34,898 bases of DNA from Candidatus Aminicenantota bacterium. GTDB lineage: Bacteria > Acidobacteriota > Aminicenantia > UBA2199. The stretch covers positions 1 through 34,898 of the forward strand of contig JAUWQW010000014.1 of NCBI GenBank assembly GCA_030610885.1, read 5' to 3'. Every line of letters starts with the position of its first letter. Position 1 is the first letter of the stretch. Below, piece after piece: positions 1-10,150 of the stretch. A model generated the notes under the pieces. That model saw only the letters and a list, made by a program, of their open reading frames with translations. It made no database searches and was not told the origin of the DNA. The position numbers and the translations under genes are program-made.

Positions 1-1
1 A

Positions 2-1432
2 ATGCAAAAGTGGGCAGAAGATTCTTTAAAAGAGGGGCTTAGACAACTTGATAAAAGAATAGGATGGAGGACACGGGATAAATTATTTAATCTTTTAGAA
101 AATAATCTTGACATAAAAAAATATAGAATCCCTTCATGGAAAAATTTAGATATTAATGCAGAAAAGATTGTAAAAGGAATTATACTAAATGTTAATAGAA
201 ATAGAGCAATTGTAAGAATTGATAAATATACGGGAAAATTAAGTTCAAAAGATGCATTATGGACAAAAAGGAGTTTAAAAAGCATATTAAAGAGGGGGGA
301 TGTTGGCCTTTTCAGGATAAAAGAAATTAATAATAAAAAAATGGAATTAATTTTAAGCCTTGAACAGGAGCCAGATGTTCAGGGTGCTGTATTAGTAGTG
401 GATAATAAAACAGGACAGATAAAGGCAATGGTAGGTGGATATTCATTTAAAGATAGTAAATGGAATAATGCAACTCAGGCTTTAAGACAAACTGGCTCAA
501 CATTTAAACCTATCATTTATACTGCAGCACTTGAGAATGGATATACTCCTGCAACTATTATAAAAGATGAACCATTTTCCTATTTTGATAAATGGACAAA
601 TGAGATATGGGAACCTCAGAATCATGACGGGCATTTTAAGGGATTAATAACATTTAGACGTGCTCTTGAGCAGTCAAGAAATGTTGTGACAGCAAAAATT
701 GTTGAACAAATAGGACCTCAGAGGGTGGTTGAATATGCAAGGAAATTTGGAGTTACTTCAAAATTAAAACCTTTCATGGCAATTTCTCTTGGAGTTTTTG
801 AAGTAACATTAAAGGAAATGGTTGCAGCTTATACTGTTTTTCCTAATTATGGTGTTAGAGTTAATCCTTATTATATAACAGAGATAAGAGATCAAAATAG
901 TAATATTATTGATGAGAATTATCCGGAAAGGAAGCAGGTGGTTGATAAAAATATAGCATTTATTATGAATTACATGTTACAGGGTGTTGTAAAGTATGGA
1001 ACAGGATGGAGGGCTCGATATTTGGAAGCTCCAATAGGTGGTAAAACAGGAACCACAGATGATTATACAAATGCCTGGTTTATTGGTTTCTCATCATCAG
1101 TGACAGTAGGAGTATGGATTGGGTTTGATATTACAAAAAGCCTGGGTAATGATGAGACAGGTTCAAGAGCCGCTGCTCCGGTTTTTGTGAGTTTTATGGA
1201 GAAATATTTGAATAAGTATAAAGAACCTCAGCAATTCAGAAAACCTTCAGGTATAATAATGGTTGATATTGATAAAATAACTGGTAAATTATTAATCGCA
1301 GATTGTATATACCCTTTTAAGGATGCTTTTGTGACTGGAACAGAGCCACTTGAATTCTGTACAGAGGAAGAACACGCGAAATTTATAGATTATTATGATA
1401 CAGAAGAAGATACAATTGATGAAGAAGATTAA
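2..1432 (+). CDS. Penicillin-binding protein 1A-type transpeptidase, C-terminal part (gene truncated by window start)
   Basis: Transpeptidase motifs in the translation: TGSTFKP (SxxK-type), SRN, GGKTGTT (KTG). Confidence 0.9.
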   Translation: MQKWAEDSLKEGLRQLDKRIGWRTRDKLFNLLENNLDIKKYRIPSWKNLDINAEKIVKGIILNVNRNRAIVRIDKYTGKLSSKDALWTKRSLKSILKRGDVGLFRIKEINNKKMELILSLEQEPDVQGAVLVVDNKTGQIKAMVGGYSFKDSKWNNATQALRQTGSTFKPIIYTAALENGYTPATIIKDEPFSYFDKWTNEIWEPQNHDGHFKGLITFRRALEQSRNVVTAKIVEQIGPQRVVEYARKFGVTSKLKPFMAISLGVFEVTLKEMVAAYTVFPNYGVRVNPYYITEIRDQNSNIIDENYPERKQVVDKNIAFIMNYMLQGVVKYGTGWRARYLEAPIGGKTGTTDDYTNAWFIGFSSSVTVGVWIGFDITKSLGNDETGSRAAAPVFVSFMEKYLNKYKEPQQFRKPSGIIMVDIDKITGKLLIADCIYPFKDAFVTGTEPLEFCTEEEHAKFIDYYDTEEDTIDEED

Positions 1433-1440
1433 TTTTTATT

Positions 1441-1476
1441 AAAAAAAGCAGGATTATTAATCCTGCTTTTTTTTTA
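1441..1476 (+). terminator. Rho-independent terminator after the PBP gene (works on both strands)
   Basis: AAAAAAAGCAGGATTATTAATCCTGCTTTTTTTTT hairpin with T-tract. Confidence 0.85.
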
Positions 1477-1501
1477 ATTATATAAAAATGGGCTGCCTGT
1501 T

Positions 1502-1969
1502 CTAATTATCCACTTGCTTTATTTCTTTTTTTTCAACCTTTTCGCCGATTTTTTTTTCTTCTTTTATTTTCTCTTTCTTTTTTATAAGGAAATATGCCAT
1601 ATAAAAATTATCCGGCCTTGTAAGTTTTATTCTGAAATATTCATATCCTCTTAACATTTCTCTTTTTAATCTGTATCTGAATTTTTTGTATTTACCTTTA
1701 TATGGTTTGATAATTGCCATCTCTTCAAATAAAAGCTCTTTCTTTTTATTAAGTATTATAAAATACGGAATTTCATCTTTTTTTGTAAATTTAACTCTAT
1801 ATATTCCCCTGTTATAATCTTTTTTAGCATGAACAAAAACTTTTGGGAAATAAACTCTTCCCAGGTTAATTTCTTCATTCTTGATATTCTGAGTATTTTT
1901 GTCATTCTGGGCATAAAAAATACATGATATGAGTAATATAAAAATAATTGATATAATTATCTTTTTCAT
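1502..1969 (-). CDS. Small secreted or lipid-anchored hypothetical protein
   Basis: 155 aa ORF with N-terminal MKKIIISIIFILLISCIFYA signal; Lys-rich tail. Confidence 0.65.
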   Translation of the reverse strand: MKKIIISIIFILLISCIFYAQNDKNTQNIKNEEINLGRVYFPKVFVHAKKDYNRGIYRVKFTKKDEIPYFIILNKKKELLFEEMAIIKPYKGKYKKFRYRLKREMLRGYEYFRIKLTRPDNFYMAYFLIKKKEKIKEEKKIGEKVEKKEIKQVDN

Positions 1970-2167
1970 CTTATTCTCCTTTTTTATTTCTTTTTGTCAA
2001 GTTTTGCACCCACCATTTTATTCTGTTTAAATTATAGGTCATAATATTTTTAAAAGTCAAGAGAAAAATACTTTTTAATTTTATATAATAATTATATACA
2101 GAAAAATATTTTACAATTTTATTAATGTCGGTTACAATATTTCTGTCTTAATTTTTTAAAAATAGGT

Positions 2168-3274
2168 ATGAATGGAGGAAAAATGCAAGAAATATTGAAT
2201 TATCAAATTCTTAAAATTTCAGCTCACAGGTATTTTATTGGTTTAGGGATAATAATTTTATCAATTATTATTAAAATAATTTTTGATAAGATCATATCTA
2301 AAGGGCTAAAGAAATGGGCTAATAAAACTAAATTTATATATGATGATATATTAATTGAAGCATTAATCCCGCCATTTAGGCTTATGATCGTAATAGCTGG
2401 GATATATTTTGCTACAACATATATACTTTTAGGGAAAATAAGGCTTATTCCTCCAATTGTTGGGAAGATTATGACTGCTATTATTTTGACAATTATACTA
2501 TGGTCAGTTTACAGGTTAACTGAAATAGTAACTGAAATTATGAAGAACATTTTTGATAAATCAGATAAAATTCTTTCAAAACAATTCATCCCGATAATTA
2601 GAACAAGTTTGAGAATAATTGTTCTGATAATAGGTGGAATAATGATTGTTCAGAATCTTGGAATAAATGTTAGTAGTCTTATTGCAGCTGGAGGAATTGG
2701 GGGTATTGCTATTGCTCTGGCAGCTCAGGATTCTTTAGCAAATATATTTGGAACTTTTGTTATGTTTTCAGATAAACCTTTTAAAATTGGGGATTATATT
2801 GAATTTAAAAATGTTTCTGGAGTTGTGGAGTCTATTGGATTAAGGTCAACAAAAATAAGAACTTTTGACAAATCACTTATTTCAGTTCCGAATAAACTTA
2901 TAACATCTGAAATGGTTCAGAATTGGTCTGCAAGACCCAAGAGGAGAATAAAACTCAATATTGGATTAACATACAATTCAGCCTCAGCAAAAATAAAAGA
3001 ATTAATAAAAAATATAAAGGATTACATAAAGAGTAGTAATGATTTTGATAAGGAAGATTTTGTTGTGAATTTTACAGAATTTAAAGACTCATCTCTCTCT
3101 ATCTTTATTAATTGTTTTGCTGCAACAACCAATTACAATGAGTATTTAAGGATTTTAGAGGATTTTAATATTGCTTTAATGAAGATGGTAGAGGATTTAG
3201 AGTTGGAATTTGCATTTCCAACACAGAGTATTTATCTTGAAAAAGGAGAAATAAAAGAGGTAAAAGAGAAATAG
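2168..3274 (+). CDS. MscS-family mechanosensitive ion channel
   Basis: Hydrophobic N-terminus and the MscS-typical segment GGIGGIAIALAAQDSLANIFGTFVMFSDKPFKIGDYI. Confidence 0.92.
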   Translation: MNGGKMQEILNYQILKISAHRYFIGLGIIILSIIIKIIFDKIISKGLKKWANKTKFIYDDILIEALIPPFRLMIVIAGIYFATTYILLGKIRLIPPIVGKIMTAIILTIILWSVYRLTEIVTEIMKNIFDKSDKILSKQFIPIIRTSLRIIVLIIGGIMIVQNLGINVSSLIAAGGIGGIAIALAAQDSLANIFGTFVMFSDKPFKIGDYIEFKNVSGVVESIGLRSTKIRTFDKSLISVPNKLITSEMVQNWSARPKRRIKLNIGLTYNSASAKIKELIKNIKDYIKSSNDFDKEDFVVNFTEFKDSSLSIFINCFAATTNYNEYLRILEDFNIALMKMVEDLELEFAFPTQSIYLEKGEIKEVKEK

Positions 3275-3276
3275 AA

Positions 3277-3501
3277 ATGGAAAATTATTTAAAAGAATTA
3301 ATAGCAATAGAAGGCATGGTTGAGGCAGAGATTATTAAGTCAAAACTTGAGAGTTTTTCAATACCATGTATGCTTAAATTTGAGGCAATTGGCAGGGTTC
3401 TGGGCATTACTACAAATGGACTTGGAAAGGTTCAGGTTATGGTACCTTCAGAATATTATGAAAAAGCAAAAGAGATCATAAAAATAGAGAAACAAGAATA
3501 A
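3277..3501 (+). CDS. DUF2007-like putative signal-transducing protein
   Basis: 74 aa; EAEIIKSKLESFSIPCMLKFE...VQVMVPSEYYEKAKEII pattern; directly downstream of mscS. Confidence 0.7.
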   Translation: MENYLKELIAIEGMVEAEIIKSKLESFSIPCMLKFEAIGRVLGITTNGLGKVQVMVPSEYYEKAKEIIKIEKQE

Positions 3502-3515
3502 GAATAAGGTTGTAT

Positions 3516-3554
3516 GGAACAGGTACACCTGTTCCGAATGAAAGCCCTGACCCC
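3516..3554. repeat. REP-like palindrome followed by a CTGACCCC motif
   Basis: GGAACAGGTACACCTGTTCC (9-bp arms) followed by GAATGAAAGCCCTGACCCC; preceding aacaagaataagaataaggttgtatggaacagg recurs at ~12820. Confidence 0.6.
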
Positions 3555-3631
3555 ATTTTTGGAAGAAAAATAGATAGGGAAAACTTTTATAAATTCACTA
3601 CGTAAAAACTTATATTAAAAAAGGAGAAAAC

Positions 3632-5563
3632 ATGGTTAAAAAAAGATTTGCTTTAATTGTAGTTTTAGCGCTTTTTTTGTCTTTTACGAACGGATTAAGT
3701 GCGTACAAGTGTCAGAAGGAGGATATACCGTTAATTCCTATGAAGGATTTTTTCAGGAATCCCGTGAAGGTTTCGTATAATCTGTCTCCGGATGGAGAAT
3801 ATCTGGCTTTTTTACAACCCTGGAAAACCCGTCTGAATGTTTTTGTTCAGAAGATAGGCAGCAAAAAGGTGATTCGAATAACAAGTGCTGAAAAAAGGGA
3901 TATTGCAGGTTTTTTGTGGGGGAACAACAAAAGAATCGTTTACATTCAGGATTCCGGAGGAGATGAAAATTACAGGGCTTATGCTGTGAATATTGACGGA
4001 TCGAACCCTAAAGATCTGACCCCCTTTGAAAAGGTGAGAACCGGTTTTATTGATGAATTAAAGGATAATCCCGATTACATGCTGATAAGCCTCAATAAAA
4101 GAGATAAGAGAATATTTGATGTTTACAGGGTAAATATTAATACGGGTGAAATGAAGATGGTGGCAAAGAATCCCGGAAATATTCAAGGCTGGATTACAGA
4201 TCATGACGGGAAACTGCGTGTTGCAACAACCACAGATGGGGTGAATAACAGTGTTCTTTACAGGGATAAGGAATCTGATGTTTTTAGGAAAATTGTAACT
4301 GTGAATTTCAAAGAGACCCTGGCACCGTTATTTTTCACTTATGATAATAAGTTTATGTATGTTGCTTCTAACCTCGGAAGGGATAAGATAGCAATTTTCA
4401 AGTATGATATTGCCAATGGAAAGCTCATGGAAAAAATATATGAAGACCCCGATGTAGATGTTACCCGTCTCTTAAGATCCGATGATAGAAAAAAAGTATT
4501 GGGAGTTATTTTAAATAAAGAAAAACGTTATTATCATTTTTTTGATGAACAAAGGAAAAAATTACAGGAAGATTTCGAAAAACGGCTTCCCGGTCTCGAA
4601 ATTTTTATAGCTAGCACCAGCAGAGATGAATCAAAACTGCTTTTGAGAACCTACAGTGATAAAACCAGGGGTTCCTACTACTATTATGACCTTAAAACAA
4701 AGGATTTCAAACATCTTGTGGAAATAAGCCCATGGTTAAAACATGAGTTAATGTGTGATCAAAAAGCGATAAAATATAAATCGAGAGACGGTTTGACAAT
4801 TCACGGATATTTAACCCTTCCAAAGGGAAAGAAAAAGAAAAATCTGCCTGTGATCATTAATCCTCATGGTGGTCCATGGTATAGAGATAGCTGGGGTTAT
4901 AATCCTGAAATTCAGTTTCTGGCAAATCGCGGATATGCGGTGTTGCAGATGAATTTCAGAGGTTCAACAGGATATGGCAGAAATTTCTGGGAAATAAGTT
5001 TTAAAAAATGGGGAAAGGAGATGCAGAATGATATTACTGATGGAGTTAAGTGGCTGATCAAAGAAGGTATTGCTGACCCCAAACTGATTGGTATCTATGG
5101 AGGATCTTATGGCGGTTACGCAACCCTGGCAGGATTGACTTTTACTCCTGATTTGTATGCTTGTGGTGTCGATTATGTTGGAGTTGCCAACATTTTTTCA
5201 TGGCTAAAAGCATTTCCCCCGTATTGGAAACCTTTTATGGAGATGATTTATGAAATGGTGGGGGATCCTGAAAAAGATAAAGAACTGCTTAGATCGGCTT
5301 CACCTTTTTTCCATGTTGACAAAATCAAGGCTCCTCTTTTTGTTGCACAGGGAGCCAATGATCCCCGTGTTCCAAAAGCCGAATCCGATCAAATTGTAAA
5401 TGCTTTAAAGAAAAGAGAAATAGATGTTCCTTATATGATTAAAGATAATGAGGGGCATGGGTTTAGAAATGAGGAAAACCGTTTCGATTTTTACAGAGCA
5501 ATGGAAAAGTTTTTAGGAAAACATCTTGGCGGCAGAGTAGAAAAAACTGAAGCAGAAAAATAA
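3632..5563 (+). CDS. S9 family (prolyl oligopeptidase-like) peptidase
   Basis: Signal peptide, beta-propeller, alpha/beta-hydrolase with GGSYGGYA nucleophile motif, D and H (DNEGHGF) positions. Confidence 0.92.
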   Translation: MVKKRFALIVVLALFLSFTNGLSAYKCQKEDIPLIPMKDFFRNPVKVSYNLSPDGEYLAFLQPWKTRLNVFVQKIGSKKVIRITSAEKRDIAGFLWGNNKRIVYIQDSGGDENYRAYAVNIDGSNPKDLTPFEKVRTGFIDELKDNPDYMLISLNKRDKRIFDVYRVNINTGEMKMVAKNPGNIQGWITDHDGKLRVATTTDGVNNSVLYRDKESDVFRKIVTVNFKETLAPLFFTYDNKFMYVASNLGRDKIAIFKYDIANGKLMEKIYEDPDVDVTRLLRSDDRKKVLGVILNKEKRYYHFFDEQRKKLQEDFEKRLPGLEIFIASTSRDESKLLLRTYSDKTRGSYYYYDLKTKDFKHLVEISPWLKHELMCDQKAIKYKSRDGLTIHGYLTLPKGKKKKNLPVIINPHGGPWYRDSWGYNPEIQFLANRGYAVLQMNFRGSTGYGRNFWEISFKKWGKEMQNDITDGVKWLIKEGIADPKLIGIYGGSYGGYATLAGLTFTPDLYACGVDYVGVANIFSWLKAFPPYWKPFMEMIYEMVGDPEKDKELLRSASPFFHVDKIKAPLFVAQGANDPRVPKAESDQIVNALKKREIDVPYMIKDNEGHGFRNEENRFDFYRAMEKFLGKHLGGRVEKTEAEK

Positions 5564-5580
5564 TATCAATAAGGTTAATT

Positions 5581-5615
5581 AAGGGTGCGGTAGAGATACC
5601 GTACCCTTTTTTTGT
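5581..5615 (+). terminator. Rho-independent terminator
   Basis: AAGGGTGCGGTAGAGATACCGTACCCTTTTTTT stem-loop with T-tract. Confidence 0.8.
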
Positions 5616-5621
5616 TTTTTT

Positions 5622-6536
5622 ATGAAGAGATCATTATTTGTATGTGAGTTACTTTTATTTATCACAGCTTTGATCTGGGGCTTGTCTTTTGTTGCTCAAC
5701 GTAAGGGGATGGAATTTGTTGGTCCGTTTATCTTTAATGGTATTAGATTTGCTCTTGGCAGTCTCTCTTTACTACCGTTATTATTTTTTTATAAAAGAAA
5801 AAAAAACAGAGAATTAAATAATCACAAACCCGGGATTTCATTATTACGTGGTAGTTTTTATGCAGGTATTGTCCTTTTTATTGGAGCAACTCTTCAACAG
5901 ATCGGGATCATAAATACTACTGCCGGAAATGCAGGGTTCATCACAAGTTTATATGTGGTTTTTACCCCATTAATTGGATTATTTTATAAACATAGACCCT
6001 CGAAACAAGTTTGGGCAGGAGTGATTCTTGCAACTACAGGACTATACTTTTTAAGTGTTTCAGGAAGTTTTACGGTTTCTTCAGGTGATATTCTTGTTTT
6101 ATTAAGTGCGATCTTTTTTGCTGTACACGTTTTACTTATAGCTTGGATTTCGCCGAAATTCAATGTTATTAAAATATCAATAATTCAATTTTCCATTACT
6201 TCGATATTAAGCCTGATCATTGCAATTTTTACTGAGGAAATAATATGGGAAAATATTAAATCTGCAGCAATCCCCATTTTATACGGAGGAATAATGGCTG
6301 TTGGAGTTGCATACACCCTGCAGGTTATTGCTCAGCAAAAAGCTAAGCCATCACATACTGCTATAATCCTTAGTTTCGAAGCTTTGTTTGCTGCTATCGG
6401 AGGTTGGCTTATTCTTAACGAGCTTTTTACTTCACGTGAAGTTGTCGGCTGCATTCTAATGCTTTCAGGAATAATTACAGCACAACTAAAATTAAAGATA
6501 AGAAATGTGATCTTTTTTAGGAGGGCTAAAAAATAA
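5622..6536 (+). CDS. DMT superfamily (EamA-domain) transporter
   Basis: Two EamA-like halves, ~10 hydrophobic helices, LIWGLSFVAQRKGMEFVGPF motif. Confidence 0.88.
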   Translation: MKRSLFVCELLLFITALIWGLSFVAQRKGMEFVGPFIFNGIRFALGSLSLLPLLFFYKRKKNRELNNHKPGISLLRGSFYAGIVLFIGATLQQIGIINTTAGNAGFITSLYVVFTPLIGLFYKHRPSKQVWAGVILATTGLYFLSVSGSFTVSSGDILVLLSAIFFAVHVLLIAWISPKFNVIKISIIQFSITSILSLIIAIFTEEIIWENIKSAAIPILYGGIMAVGVAYTLQVIAQQKAKPSHTAIILSFEALFAAIGGWLILNELFTSREVVGCILMLSGIITAQLKLKIRNVIFFRRAKK

Positions 6537-6544
6537 AAGAAGGC

Positions 6545-6662
6545 AAGTAATTTATTTTTTATATAGAAAGAACATGTTTTTTGTAAAATTTACAAAACTT
6601 TCTTGACATCAGTAGTTTTTTATATCAATATAATAATATACATAACAATATAAAAAAAGTTG
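6545..6662 (+). promoter_or_regulatory. Promoter/operator repeat copy 1
   Basis: Contains TTTTGTAAAATTTACAAAA perfect palindrome (6579-6597), TTGACA (6603-6608) and TATCAATATAAT; near-identical to 8224-8345 and 26261-26368. Confidence 0.8.
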
Positions 6663-6732
6663 TGTGTATAGCAGATATTCATTTAAAGAATATGTGGTTA
6701 ATAGATGGATAAAAAAATAAATAGGGAGTTTT

Positions 6733-7371
6733 ATGGATCCAATTGATGAGAAAAATTTACCCAGGGAATTATTAGAACGCCTTAGGCACGGCAGGGAGGA
6801 AACTTCCCTCGAGTATAAAGGGGACGTTCCATGGAGTGACCGCAAGAAGATGCTTGAGATACTCAAAACAATTTTTGCTTTGTCAAATGAGCAAGGTGGA
6901 GGAACTATCATTATTGGAGTTAAGGATAATGGAGAGAGGATTGGATTATCTGAAGAGAATTTTTCAACATATTCCCACGACGACATCAACCGAAAATTAA
7001 AAGGAAAAGCAAATCAGAATATTCACTGTAAAGTGACTAAACATAAAGTTCGAATGGAAGGTAAAGATACTGAAAAAAATTTTGTGTTTATAGAAATTGC
7101 AGAAAGTAAGGAATTTCCTTTGGTTTACACTAGCGGTCCCCTAAAATTTAATCCAAGTGTAAAATCGTATGGCGAAAATATCGCCTTACGCGCTTCTGCA
7201 CTATATATAAGGAATCAGAACGAAAACGGTAATAAGGAAATAGAAACCACAGAAGAATGGCATAACCTAATAGAAAGGACTTTTGCAAAGTACGAACGAG
7301 AAACGCTTCGTCGCTATTCTACAATACGAGGCGAGAAACGCAACCCTTTTGATGAAGAATTAAAAATATGA
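6733..7371 (+). CDS. AlbA_2/Schlafen-type putative DNA-binding/ATP-binding domain protein
   Basis: RHGREETSLEYKGDVPW...LKTIFALSNEQGGGTIIIGVKDNGERIGL motif typical of AlbA_2. Confidence 0.8.
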   Translation: MDPIDEKNLPRELLERLRHGREETSLEYKGDVPWSDRKKMLEILKTIFALSNEQGGGTIIIGVKDNGERIGLSEENFSTYSHDDINRKLKGKANQNIHCKVTKHKVRMEGKDTEKNFVFIEIAESKEFPLVYTSGPLKFNPSVKSYGENIALRASALYIRNQNENGNKEIETTEEWHNLIERTFAKYERETLRRYSTIRGEKRNPFDEELKI

Positions 7372-8111
7372 TTAACGAGATACAACAAAAAATAAAAAAA
7401 AAGGGATATTGGAGGGTCATAATCCGTCCTTCTCAAGAGTTTTATAAGAAAGATCGCTTTGAGTTATCAAAGTTGGTGGGTGTGATAGAAAAAGCCCAGG
7501 TCAGATTAAGGGGATGGCATTACCCGTATATTAATAGAGAAGGACTTTCATGTTCCTTGCAAGATAGAGTTACTAATTGGGTTAAATGTAAAGCCCGCGT
7601 TGACTATTGGGATTTTTCTTTGAGTGGGCAGTTTTCGCGCTTGCTTACTATGAGAGAAGAATACTACATTGACGAAAAAAAGGAACAGGAAATTAAATCA
7701 GATTTTGTATTTAGCAAGTATAAAGTAAAAAGAGCAAAGAGCTTTTTGGAGGTTGTTTCTACAGTATATGAACTTACGGAAATCTACCTTTTTGCCGCAA
7801 ATCTAGCACAATTGGGACAGTATACCGATGTAGACACATTTGAAATAATTATAGAGCTACATGATGTGAAGAATAGGATGCTTTTTTTTTGGGATTCTTT
7901 TCGTCGTGATCTGGTAGAGCCTTATATTTTTGACGGAACGGACAATGTAATTCGTTTTAAGGATACATATAAGAAAGACGAGCTGATTGCCAAATCTGAT
8001 TCTATTGCCATAGAAAAAGCGATTGAGATATTCAAGTACTTTAATTGGATAAATCCGAGCAAGCAAATGCTCCGCGGTGACCAGAAAAAACTACTTAAAG
8101 GAACTTGGTAA
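7368..8111 (+). CDS. Hypothetical protein translationally coupled to the AlbA_2 gene
   Basis: 247 aa ORF overlapping the upstream stop (ATGA-type overlap). Confidence 0.75.
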   Translation: MINEIQQKIKKKGYWRVIIRPSQEFYKKDRFELSKLVGVIEKAQVRLRGWHYPYINREGLSCSLQDRVTNWVKCKARVDYWDFSLSGQFSRLLTMREEYYIDEKKEQEIKSDFVFSKYKVKRAKSFLEVVSTVYELTEIYLFAANLAQLGQYTDVDTFEIIIELHDVKNRMLFFWDSFRRDLVEPYIFDGTDNVIRFKDTYKKDELIAKSDSIAIEKAIEIFKYFNWINPSKQMLRGDQKKLLKGTW

Positions 8112-8120
8112 TTTTGTATT

Positions 8121-8225
8121 ATGCTTTACGAAGTTTTTAATTCATTACAAGAAGCACACGGAGAGGATTATTTTACGTTGCGAGTAAGCGACTTGCCTGC
8201 TACGGTTGGAAATGAAGGGGAATAA
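8121..8225 (+). pseudogene. Probable 5' fragment of a third operon gene cut off by repeat copy 2
   Basis: MLYEVFNSLQEAHGEDYFTLRVSDLPATVGNEGE* ; its stop is formed where repeat copy 2 begins (8223-8225 vs 8224). Confidence 0.4.
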
Positions 8226-8345
8226 GTAATTTATTTTTTCTATAGAAAAAACATGTTTTTTGTAAAATTTACAAAAGTTTGTTGACATTAGAAATTTTTT
8301 ATATCAATATAATATTATATACAACAATATAAAAAGGAGTTATGT
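8224..8345 (+). promoter_or_regulatory. Promoter/operator repeat copy 2
   Basis: Palindrome TTTTGTAAAATTTACAAAA at 8258-8276, TTGACA 8282-8287, TATAAT-like AT tract, AAGGAGTTATG end. Confidence 0.8.
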
Positions 8346-8370
8346 TTAAAAATTATAAAAAGGGAAAGAT

Positions 8371-9225
8371 ATGAAATTTTGGGATGTAGAAATAGAAAAG
8401 AAATTCTTTACAGAAGCAATGAGAAATTTTGCTTCTCCTGAACAATTATTTTATAACTTATTAGATGGTTACTTCGCTTATGTTCCAAAAGGTAAAGGTG
8501 CGGAAGGGCAAACTTTACAAAGTAGGAATTCTCTAATTGGACAATATACTGAAAAATGGAGCAAAGATTTTTTTCAACCTATTGCGGAAAAATTAGGTCT
8601 GTTTGCTGTAAACAGTGTTGTTTGTTCTGAATTGGGTTTGACAACTCAAAGTGATGCTGATTTGGCGTTTTGTACAACTAATGAAACTCAACAAAAGGCA
8701 AAAAATATAAAACTTCTTTTTGAAATTAAAATGAGTATTGTCAACAATTATAAATTCGAAAATAAGCAAGTATTTTTTGTTGGGGACTATAAAACTCATA
8801 AAGGCAACCCATCTATTTTACGTTCTGACTCTATGTTAAAAGCAATTGGTAAATCTATAAATATAAGAGTTTCGGGATCAGAATCAACAATAATTCCTAT
8901 TGTCATTCTTGGGAATAGCCCAATAACGAAAAATTATGCCCAAAAAGTTGATTTTTTAAAAAAAGCAGGGATTATTCAAAGTTTTATTTCCTTGTATCTA
9001 AACCCTACAGACGATTTTATTAAAAACACTGCTAATAAAGGATTTCAAACATTTGATAAATATCAGGAATTAACGGAATACATATCAACTTTAGTTAATT
9101 CAGATATGAATTTCTTTTCTTCAATGTTACCCCAAAAGAAACTTGGAAATATCATTTTCACTTCTTCGCAAGAAAAGAATGATATTTCAAGAGCCGAAAA
9201 ATTTCTTAATCTTATTAGGGAATAG
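8371..9225 (+). CDS. Putative type II restriction endonuclease (PD-(D/E)xK-like)
   Basis: Next to a DNA methyltransferase; SDADLAF...LLFEIKMS is compatible with a D-x(n)-ExK active site. Confidence 0.65.
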   Translation: MKFWDVEIEKKFFTEAMRNFASPEQLFYNLLDGYFAYVPKGKGAEGQTLQSRNSLIGQYTEKWSKDFFQPIAEKLGLFAVNSVVCSELGLTTQSDADLAFCTTNETQQKAKNIKLLFEIKMSIVNNYKFENKQVFFVGDYKTHKGNPSILRSDSMLKAIGKSINIRVSGSESTIIPIVILGNSPITKNYAQKVDFLKKAGIIQSFISLYLNPTDDFIKNTANKGFQTFDKYQELTEYISTLVNSDMNFFSSMLPQKKLGNIIFTSSQEKNDISRAEKFLNLIRE

Positions 9226-9231
9226 AAAATT

Positions 9232-10143
9232 ATGAAGAAAAATAATCAAGGAACAGTAACAAGCTCATTCGGAACAAATGGAAGAGTAAATCACGATTCA
9301 AGTAAATTTTATGATTCAAAACTTTATAAAGAATTAGAAAATAAAAAATATATAAATAAAAGTGTAAATTTATTCCCGGAAAATCTTTTAAATAAAACGG
9401 TTCTTGGTTCTGCGGAAGATATGTCAATGCTTCCTGACAATTCTTTGCATTTAATGGTTACTTCCCCACCTTACAATGTTTCAAAAGAATATGACGAAGA
9501 TTTGTCATTAACTGAGTATTTAGAAATGTTAAAAAAAGTCTTTACTGAAGTTTATAGAGTATTGGTAAATGGAGGTCGTGCTTGTGTTAATGTAGCCAAC
9601 CTCGGCAGAAAACCATACATTCCATTATCAGATTACATTTCTAAAATGATGATAGAAATAGGTTTCAATATGCGGGGGGAAATTATTTGGAATAAAGCGG
9701 CAAGTGCGAGTCCTTCAACTGCTTGGGGGAGTTGGATGTCTGCTTCAAATCCGATATTAAGAGATATTCACGAGTATATTTTAGTTTTCTCAAAAGGTGA
9801 TTACAAAAGAGATAGAAAAAAAATAGAAAAAAACATTAAACAAAGCACTATCTCAAAAGAAGACTTTATGGAATGGACAAAATCAATTTGGACATTTAAA
9901 GCTGAATCTGCTCGCAGAGTGGGGCATCCCGCTCCATTCCCGATAGATTTACCATATAGATTAATTCAATTATATTCTTTCACAACTGATATTATTTTAG
10001 ATCCATTTATGGGAAGTGGAACAACTGCAATTGCCGCACTAAAAAGTAATAGAGATTTTGTTGGTTTTGAGATTAACGAGGACTACATAAGATTAACAAA
10101 AACAAGAGTTGAGCCTTATAGGAGTATGTTTAATCTTGTTTGA
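9232..10143 (+). CDS. DNA methyltransferase (N4-cytosine/N6-adenine type, motif IV before motif I, beta-class-like)
   Basis: TSPPYNVSKEY (motif IV) and DPFMGSGTTAIAAL (motif I). Confidence 0.92.
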   Translation: MKKNNQGTVTSSFGTNGRVNHDSSKFYDSKLYKELENKKYINKSVNLFPENLLNKTVLGSAEDMSMLPDNSLHLMVTSPPYNVSKEYDEDLSLTEYLEMLKKVFTEVYRVLVNGGRACVNVANLGRKPYIPLSDYISKMMIEIGFNMRGEIIWNKAASASPSTAWGSWMSASNPILRDIHEYILVFSKGDYKRDRKKIEKNIKQSTISKEDFMEWTKSIWTFKAESARRVGHPAPFPIDLPYRLIQLYSFTTDIILDPFMGSGTTAIAALKSNRDFVGFEINEDYIRLTKTRVEPYRSMFNLV

Positions 10144-10150
10144 AAACAAA

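Noticed and set aside
4016-4024. CTGACCCCC inside the S9 peptidase gene
   Set aside because: Coding sequence with no extended similarity to the REP family.
6609-6989. Minus-strand 126-aa ORF
   Set aside because: Spans promoter repeat copy 1 and the AlbA_2 gene; low-complexity translation.
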